Shown here: piece after piece, positions 6,164 through 10,118 of the stretch | Numbering within the stretch: the stretch's first letter is position 1 | Layout: each line of letters opens with the position of its first letter | Source of the DNA: Candidatus Caenarcanales bacterium | GTDB lineage: Bacteria; Cyanobacteriota; Vampirovibrionia; LMEP-6097 | Reading direction: 5' to 3' | Length of the DNA stretch: 10,118 bases | Assembly (NCBI GenBank): GCA_021299565.1 | Contig: JAJTHA010000106.1 | Location: 1 to 10,118 of the forward strand | Program-made: the position numbers and the translations under genes | Notes under the pieces: model-generated | What the model saw: the letters and a program-made list of their open reading frames with translations, nothing else | What the model was told of the DNA's origin: nothing | Database searches by the model: none

Positions 6164-9100
6164 TTATTTGTTTGACCTACTGATTTCAACCCAAACATCA
6201 TCGACAATATCATAAACCAAAGTAATAGTATCACCAAGCCCCAAGGTAAAACTTATACCATCAGTGAGATCCAAACCTGTTCCATCATCTAGTTTGAGAG
6301 TATTGGTATCACTAGCACCTTTCAGAATTAACATAGTTCCATCAGCAGCAGCGTCTGCAATCTGTGGATTAGCAGTGATATCAACAGCACCACCACTACC
6401 TTGAACTTTCATTATTGTTCTTGTTACAGTGATTCCACCTCCTGCAGTGATATTAGTAATAGTGCTCATTTTGAGAGCAAGAGTACCATTGACATCTAGT
6501 TTAGCCATTGGTGTCACATCACCTATACCAACGTTCGCAACTGAAGTATCGACATATAATTGGTTGGTATTAACCACAAAATCGCCAGTGGTCGACAAGG
6601 CGACATTTAAGTTTTGCCCTGCAGTTGGTGTGAAAGTTACACCAGATGCTGAATCAAAATCTATATTTGGATCAGCGATAGAAACCGTTGTTGAATTGAT
6701 ATCCAGAGGAGCATTTGCGGCTATTGCAATGGTTCTTGTTGCTGTCGTATAAGTCAATGAACCGTTTCCAGCAAATGTGCCTGAATTATTAAATTGAAAC
6801 TGTGTATTAGAACCACCTGGAGTGCCGCCGCCACTTGTTGCTAAAGATCCATTGTTGGTGATTCTTACTGGAGACTGGTCATCTGCATCAAAATACAATT
6901 CACTATCAGATGAATTGACATAAACTTCACCGAAATTAGCAGAGGCTGTTTGAGTCGTAGTCTCTTTAAAGCCAACATCTCCATTGACAGCCAATTTACT
7001 CACAGGGCTAACTACGCCAATACCGACGTTAGTAGTAGAACTATCACCAAAAATTGCGTTGCCAATATTTATGAAGTTCGAAGTAGTATTCGCAGGAGGA
7101 TCAATATCATAGCCAATAATAATATTATTAGAACCACTTGTTATTAAATCACCAGCTTGATAACCTATCAAAATATTGTTATCACCTAGTGTCATCCCGG
7201 TTCCAGCTTTATAACCAACTGCCGTATTTCGAAAAGCTGAACTTAGGTTACCGTTCATTGCTGCGTAACCAACTGCAACGTTGAAATCACTAAATATTCC
7301 TCGCATAGTAGCAGCACCAACAGCAACGTTATAATCACTACTTGTAGCACTACTCATAGATTGATAACCAATTGCCGTATTGTAGGTTGATGCGGTACCT
7401 AAATTAAGTACATTAATACCAAAAGCTGAGTTGTAGTCGGTACCTGCGCTCGCACCAGCACCATTTCCAACATATATTTGTGTATTTCTGTCAGAGATCG
7501 CATCTGATAAATCATCTATCTTCGTAGCACCTCCACCACCGCTTCCTCCAAGTAAGTCAAACTGAGCACCAGCATCATCTAAAAACATCAAATTAGAGGT
7601 TGTTCCATTTACATATAACTTTCCATAATTCGCTGTTAAAGTTGGTCTAGTTGTTTCTCTAAGTGATGCTCTACCTTCAACAGTAATTTTTTCATTTGGT
7701 GCTGTCATACCAAAGCCAGTATTCGTCGCTGATGTATCAACATACAATTGATTTGTGTTAACAGCAAAATCTCCAGTTGTCGCAAGAGACACATTTAAGT
7801 TTGTGCCAGAGCCTGGAGTGATAGTCATAGCACCAGTGCCTGTAAATGTTGTCGACGCTCCATCGAAAGTGATATCAGTATCTGCGATTGATACAGTTGT
7901 TGAATTGATGTCTAGTGGAGCATTTGCTGCTACCGCTAGAGTTCTAGTGGCTTTGGTAAATGTTAATGCTCCATTACCGCCCAAGGAGCCTCCATCATTA
8001 AACTGGAACCAGGTATTAGAACCACCAGGAGTCACTGCTGTAGCACCATTGGTTAGGTTGTAATTCACACCAGCATCATCTTGGAAATATAATCTAGAGT
8101 TTGCAGAATTGACAAATACTTTGCCGAAGTTGGCAGTTGCGGAAGGAGCTGTGCCCTCGCGAATTGAGAAAGTAGGATTAGTGCCGTTAACTAATAATCC
8201 AGTTGTGAAAATTGTTCCATTAACATCAAGCACAGAACCTGTTCTGCGAGTTGATCTGTTAATCGCCATTCGTCCCATATTGTCAACTAATGACAAAATT
8301 GTTGCACTAGAATTTTGCCAATCTTGTAAATTAGCAGTTTGTGAAGGGGCTGCTTCGACGATTAATGTTTTAGCAGCTGCTGAAGTACCATTGATATGTA
8401 ACTCAGCATTAGGAGCTGTTATGCTTATACCGACATTGGTCGTTGAAGTATCAACATACAATTGTCCAGAATTCACATTGAAATCACCAGTAGTAGCTAA
8501 AGCCACATTGAGATTTTGTCCTGCTGTTGGCGTGAAAGTCACTCCAGAAGCTGAATCAAAAGCGATATTATTGTCTGCTATAGACACTGTAGTCGAATTG
8601 ATATCAAGAGGAGCATCAGCTGCGACAGCAAGTGTCTTTGTGCCTTTTGTAAAGGCAAGAGCATCGCTACCACCAAAAGTACCACCATTGTTGTATTGGA
8701 AATTTGTGTTAGACCCGCCAGGAACTACTGCTGTAGCACCATTGGTCAGGTTATAATTCACTCCAGCATCATCTTGGAAATATAATCTAGAGTTTGTGGT
8801 GTTCACAAACATCTTTCCGTAATTTGCGGTAGCTGTAGGAGCTGCGCCTTCTCTCATTGAGAAAGAAATATTTGTACCGTCGAGAGTGAGTCGGGAGTGA
8901 GGGTTAGTGCTGCCGATACCGACATTCCCTGCAGTATCTATTCTTGCTCTCTCCGCTCCTACAGCCCCAAATGCAAATTGAGTTGCATTGAATTCCATAG
9001 GAACATTTGACCCAGCATTGTCTGTGCCAGCAGTGAATCGTACTGCAGATGGAATATTAATCCCTTGTGCAACCCCCCAATTCATATTTGTTCCTGCTCT

Positions 9101-10118
9101 TATCCAAGTTTTAAGTATCGAAGGTGTCGGGTTCACTGCTCCAACTGAAATTGATCCATTAGTATTATCAACGTACAATGTTGTACCAACTTGTAACGAA
9201 TGGCTTGGACTTGGAGTTCCAAGTCCAACCTTTCTTGTACTTGAATCAACATATAGAGTATCTCCATTCACCGCAAAATCTCCAGCACCAGAAACATCAA
9301 CATTGAGACTTTGTCCAGCAGTTGGTGTGAAAGTCACACCAGAACCAGAATCAAAAGCGATATTGTCATCAGCAATAGATACTGTTGTTGAGTTGATATC
9401 AAGAGGAGCGTCTGCCGCGACAGCAAGCGTTCTTGTTCCTGTGACAAATGTCAAAGCTCCATTGCCACCTAAAGTACCGCTATTGTTAAATTGAAACTGA
9501 GTGTTTGAACCACCAGGAGTCACTGCTGTTGCACCATTGGTCAGGTTGTAATTTACTCCAGCATCATCTTGGAAATATAATCTAGAGTTTGTCGAATTTA
9601 CAAAAACTTTTCCGAAGTTGGCAGTTGCTGTTGGAGCAGTACCTTCTTTGATAGCAAAGTTACCATTTAGAGTAAGTTTTTCTGGAGTGATATTGATATC
9701 TACACCAACATCGTTTCCATTAATTATCATTGCAGGTTTCACTGAAGAGTTACCAAAATTCATATTACCAGTTGTATTTCTGTAATTTATATCGCCAGCT
9801 TTGGCTGAACTAAACCAAGTTGCCGGAATGTTACTGTAAGCTAACCAAGCATGAACTCCAGGTCCCCCAGTACCTATTCCACTCGACCCAGTTGTCGGTA
9901 TTTCCATCCAAGTACCACCAGACCATGATTGAATAGTAGTTCTTCCTGCGCCAATCGTTCCAATCGTGACACTTCCGTTGACATCAAGTTTTTGGCTTGG
10001 AGCTGTTGTGCCAATCCCGACATTTGTAGCAGAAGTATCGACATACAATTGATTGGTGTTAACTGCAAAATCACCATTTGTTGCTAAAGCGATATTTAAA
10101 CTTTGTCCAGCTGTTGGC
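6164..10118 (-). CDS. Giant modular repeat fibre/adhesin-like protein, N-terminus outside window
   Basis: The frame is open to the right edge, so 1317 residues are visible and the true start and any signal peptide lie beyond 10118. A TTG at 10046-10048 could be taken as a start, but it is the Leu of a QLYVDTS repeat, not a gene start. The chain alternates constant motifs (NVGIGTTAP...KLDVNG; REGTAPTATANFGKVFVNS; LYFQDDAGVNYNLTNGATAV; PGGSNTQFQFNN; LDINSTTVSIAD; FTPTAGQNLNVALATTGDF) with four unique segments, one a YadA-like head (7040-7486). It ends in the C-terminal domain shared with the next two genes (6176-6430). I see no cysteine in the visible chain. Such motifs are common in phage tail fibres and trimeric surface fibres, so an elongated, perhaps trimeric, extracellular fibre is likely. 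No S74 chaperone domain or membrane anchor is visible at the C-terminus. It is first in this window of a three-gene co-directional run. Confidence 0.85.
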   Translation of the reverse strand, partial: PTAGQSLNIALATNGDFAVNTNQLYVDTSATNVGIGTTAPSQKLDVNGSVTIGTIGAGRTTIQSWSGGTWMEIPTTGSSGIGTGGPGVHAWLAYSNIPATWFSSAKAGDINYRNTTGNMNFGNSSVKPAMIINGNDVGVDINITPEKLTLNGNFAIKEGTAPTATANFGKVFVNSTNSRLYFQDDAGVNYNLTNGATAVTPGGSNTQFQFNNSGTLGGNGALTFVTGTRTLAVAADAPLDINSTTVSIADDNIAFDSGSGVTFTPTAGQSLNVDVSGAGDFAVNGDTLYVDSSTRKVGLGTPSPSHSLQVGTTLYVDNTNGSISVGAVNPTPSILKTWIRAGTNMNWGVAQGINIPSAVRFTAGTDNAGSNVPMEFNATQFAFGAVGAERARIDTAGNVGIGSTNPHSRLTLDGTNISFSMREGAAPTATANYGKMFVNTTNSRLYFQDDAGVNYNLTNGATAVVPGGSNTNFQYNNGGTFGGSDALAFTKGTKTLAVAADAPLDINSTTVSIADNNIAFDSASGVTFTPTAGQNLNVALATTGDFNVNSGQLYVDTSTTNVGISITAPNAELHINGTSAAAKTLIVEAAPSQTANLQDWQNSSATILSLVDNMGRMAINRSTRRTGSVLDVNGTIFTTGLLVNGTNPTFSIREGTAPSATANFGKVFVNSANSRLYFQDDAGVNYNLTNGATAVTPGGSNTWFQFNDGGSLGGNGALTFTKATRTLAVAANAPLDINSTTVSIADTDITFDGASTTFTGTGAMTITPGSGTNLNVSLATTGDFAVNTNQLYVDTSATNTGFGMTAPNEKITVEGRASLRETTRPTLTANYGKLYVNGTTSNLMFLDDAGAQFDLLGGSGGGGATKIDDLSDAISDRNTQIYVGNGAGASAGTDYNSAFGINVLNLGTASTYNTAIGYQSMSSATSSDYNVAVGAATMRGIFSDFNVAVGYAAMNGNLSSAFRNTAVGYKAGTGMTLGDNNILIGYQAGDLITSGSNNIIIGYDIDPPANTTSNFINIGNAIFGDSSTTNVGIGVVSPVSKLAVNGDVGFKETTTQTASANFGEVYVNSSDSELYFDADDQSPVRITNNGSLATSGGGTPGGSNTQFQFNNSGTFAGNGSLTYTTATRTIAIAANAPLDINSTTVSIADPNIDFDSASGVTFTPTAGQNLNVALSTTGDFVVNTNQLYVDTSVANVGIGDVTPMAKLDVNGTLALKMSTITNITAGGGITVTRTIMKVQGSGGAVDITANPQIADAAADGTMLILKGASDTNTLKLDDGTGLDLTDGISFTLGLGDTITLVYDIVDDVWVEISRSNK
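6176..6430 (-). repeat. Shared C-terminal domain, copy 1 (in the giant protein)
   Basis: Runs from TVTRTIMKVQG to VWVEISR, with NPQIADAAADGTMLILKG, TLKLDDGTGLDLTDGISF and TLGLGDTITLVYD. The protein stops four residues later, without the Cys-containing tail of the two smaller proteins. Confidence 0.8.
6521..6730 (-). repeat. Stalk unit (LDINSTT to NVGIG), copy 5
   Basis: IAIAANAPLDINSTTVSIAD, FTPTAGQNLNVALSTTGDF, QLYVDTSVANVGIG. Same order of motifs as the copies at 7709, 8423 and 9218. Confidence 0.75.
6821..6994 (-). repeat. Collar module, fifth copy in the giant protein
   Basis: LAVNGDVGFKETTTQTASAN, GEVYVNSSDSELYFDADDQ, SPVRITNNGSLATSGGG. This copy resembles those in the two smaller proteins more than the upstream copies of its own gene. 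Confidence 0.75.
7040..7486 (-). other. YadA/hemagglutinin-like head region of short repeats
   Basis: Seven repeats of 16-18 residues: YNSAFG, YNTAIGYQS, YNVAVGAAT, FNVAVGYAA, NTAVGYKAG, NNILIGYQAG and NNIIIGYDI. This (S/N)xAxGxxA pattern is that of YadA-type trimeric left-handed beta-roll heads. It is framed by QIYVGNGAG and by NIGNAIFGDSSTTNVGIG. Confidence 0.75.
7531..7687 (-). repeat. Collar module, fourth and most diverged copy in the giant protein
   Basis: ITVEGRASLRETTRPTLTAN, YGKLYVNGTTSNLMFLDDAG, AQFDLLGGSGGGG. It lacks NYNLTNGATAV and leads by a Gly-rich linker into the YadA-like head. Confidence 0.7.
7709..7939 (-). repeat. Stalk unit (LDINSTT to NTGFG), copy 4
   Basis: LAVAANAPLDINSTTVSIAD, then a variant FTGTGAMTITPGSGTNLNVS in place of FTPTAGQNLNVA, then QLYVDTSATNTGFG. 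The middle is several residues longer than in the other copies. Confidence 0.75.
8031..8198 (-). repeat. Collar module, third copy in the giant protein
   Basis: LLVNGTNPTFSIREGTAPSA, FGKVFVNSANSRLYFQDDAG, VNYNLTNGATAV. Contains the 34-bp perfect DNA repeat at 8070-8103. Confidence 0.8.
8199..8400 (-). other. Unique segment C of the giant protein
   Basis: Contains TLIVEAAPSQTANLQDWQNS, LSLVDNMGRMAINRS and GSVLDVNG. The QTANLQxWQxSSxTxL...D..G motif recurs in tail-fibre-like proteins. It sits between two constant collar/stalk blocks. Confidence 0.6.
8423..8632 (-). repeat. Stalk unit (LDINSTT to NVGIS), copy 3
   Basis: LAVAADAPLDINSTTVSIAD, FDSASGVTFTPTAGQNLNVA, GQLYVDTSTTNVGIS. Confidence 0.75.
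8723..8891 (-). repeat. Collar module, second copy in the giant protein
   Basis: LTLDGTNISFSMREGAAPTA, YGKMFVNTTNSRLYFQDDAG, VNYNLTNGATAVVPGG. Contains the 34-bp perfect DNA repeat at 8763-8796. Confidence 0.8.
8892..9156 (-). other. Unique segment B of the giant protein
   Basis: Contains SILKTWIRAGTNMNW, AVRFTAGTDNAG, MEFNATQFAFGAVG and the connector RARIDTAGNVGIGSTNPHSR. The last motif is typical of tail-fibre/S74-type proteins, although no S74 domain follows. Confidence 0.6.
9218..9427 (-). repeat. Stalk unit (LDINSTT to KVGLG), copy 2
   Basis: LAVAADAPLDINSTTVSIAD, FDSGSGVTFTPTAGQSLNVD, GDTLYVDSSTRKVGLG. Slightly diverged at its end (NVDVSGAGDF instead of NVALATTGDF). Confidence 0.75.
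9521..9676 (-). repeat. Collar module, first copy in the giant protein
   Basis: LTLNGNFAIKEGTAPTATAN, FGKVFVNSTNSRLYFQDDAG, VNYNLTNGATAV. Contains the 34-bp perfect DNA repeat at 9558-9591. Confidence 0.8.
9677..9974 (-). other. Unique segment A of the giant protein
   Basis: About 100 residues rich in Gly, Trp and Asn: TTIQSWSGGTWMEIPTTG, GPGVHAWLAYSNIPATWF, DINYRNTTGNMNFGNSS and PAMIINGNDVG. I recognise no family. It links a KLDVNG connector to the first collar module. Confidence 0.55.
10010..10118 (-). repeat. Stalk unit, copy 1, cut by the window edge
   Basis: PTAGQSLNIALATNGDFAVN, TNQLYVDTSATNVGIG. Shows that the repetitive protein continues to the right of the window. Confidence 0.75.

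Noticed and set aside
7755..9494. Long plus-strand open frames (7755-8063, 8109-8756, 8988-9494)
   Set aside because: They are antisense shadows of the repetitive fibre gene; their own repeats simply mirror the coding repeats, and they have no recognisable domains.
10046..10048. TTG as the start codon of the giant protein
   Set aside because: It is the Leu of a QLYVDTS repeat, and the frame continues in repeat sequence to the window edge.
9874..10077. 67-aa minus-strand open frame at the right edge
   Set aside because: Overlaps the giant fibre frame in another register, with low-complexity translation.
6164..10118. Prophage tail-fibre locus
   Set aside because: The motifs are shared with phage tail fibres, but no tail, capsid, lysis or integrase genes are present. 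The two downstream proteins carry Sec signal peptides, and the flanking genes are housekeeping. Gene content outside the right edge could change this view.
6521..10118. CRISPR array, because repeats recur at regular spacing
   Set aside because: The repeats are in frame within an open coding region, degenerate at third codon positions and hundreds of bases apart.

Overview
The window is a bacterial chromosome fragment of AT-rich, densely packed DNA. The right two thirds carry a repetitive surface-protein locus and the left third carries housekeeping genes. The organism cannot be fixed from sequence alone. RecG has a long N-terminal extension (about 135 residues before the helix-hairpin-helix wedge start) of the kind known in cyanobacteria and plastids. 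Most starts lack a strong Shine-Dalgarno. A cyanobacterial relative, including the non-photosynthetic basal lineages, is therefore a reasonable but weak guess.

Left to right: (1) the 3' end of an acetolactate synthase small subunit gene (ilvH/ilvN) on the plus strand; (2) a 77-bp imperfect palindromic repeat in the convergent gap; (3) recG on the minus strand, with a GTG start; (4) a divergent gap holding a second, more elaborate palindromic element with a hairpin nested in each arm; (5) a Bax-inhibitor-1 family membrane protein on the plus strand, whose extended -10 box ends only 8 nt before the ATG, suggesting a leaderless mRNA; (6) three tightly packed minus-strand genes for secreted modular fibre-like proteins, transcribed from the right edge toward position 3763 (at least 1317 aa with its 5' end outside the window, then 281 aa, then 512 aa; gaps of 3 and 13 nt).

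The three fibre genes are built from the same parts: an NVGIG...KLxVNG connector, a collar module (REGxxPTATANYGKxYVNS...LYFxDDAG), a GGSNTQFQFNNxGxxGG motif, LDINSTTVSIAD and PTAGQNLNVALATTGDF motifs, and one shared C-terminal domain of about 85 residues. The large protein alternates these constant parts with unique segments, one of which is a YadA-like head of seven short NTAIGY-type repeats. The 281-aa and 512-aa proteins have Sec signal peptides and look like short and long versions of one design; the 512-aa protein carries an extra domain of about 220 residues between two polyglycine linkers. Collar copies in the large gene retain a 34-bp perfect DNA repeat three times, in frame, so in-frame size variation by recombination is plausible. 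No phage structural, integrase or secretion genes are visible, so I read this as a chromosomally encoded cell-surface fibre locus and not a prophage. Its molecular function is unknown.
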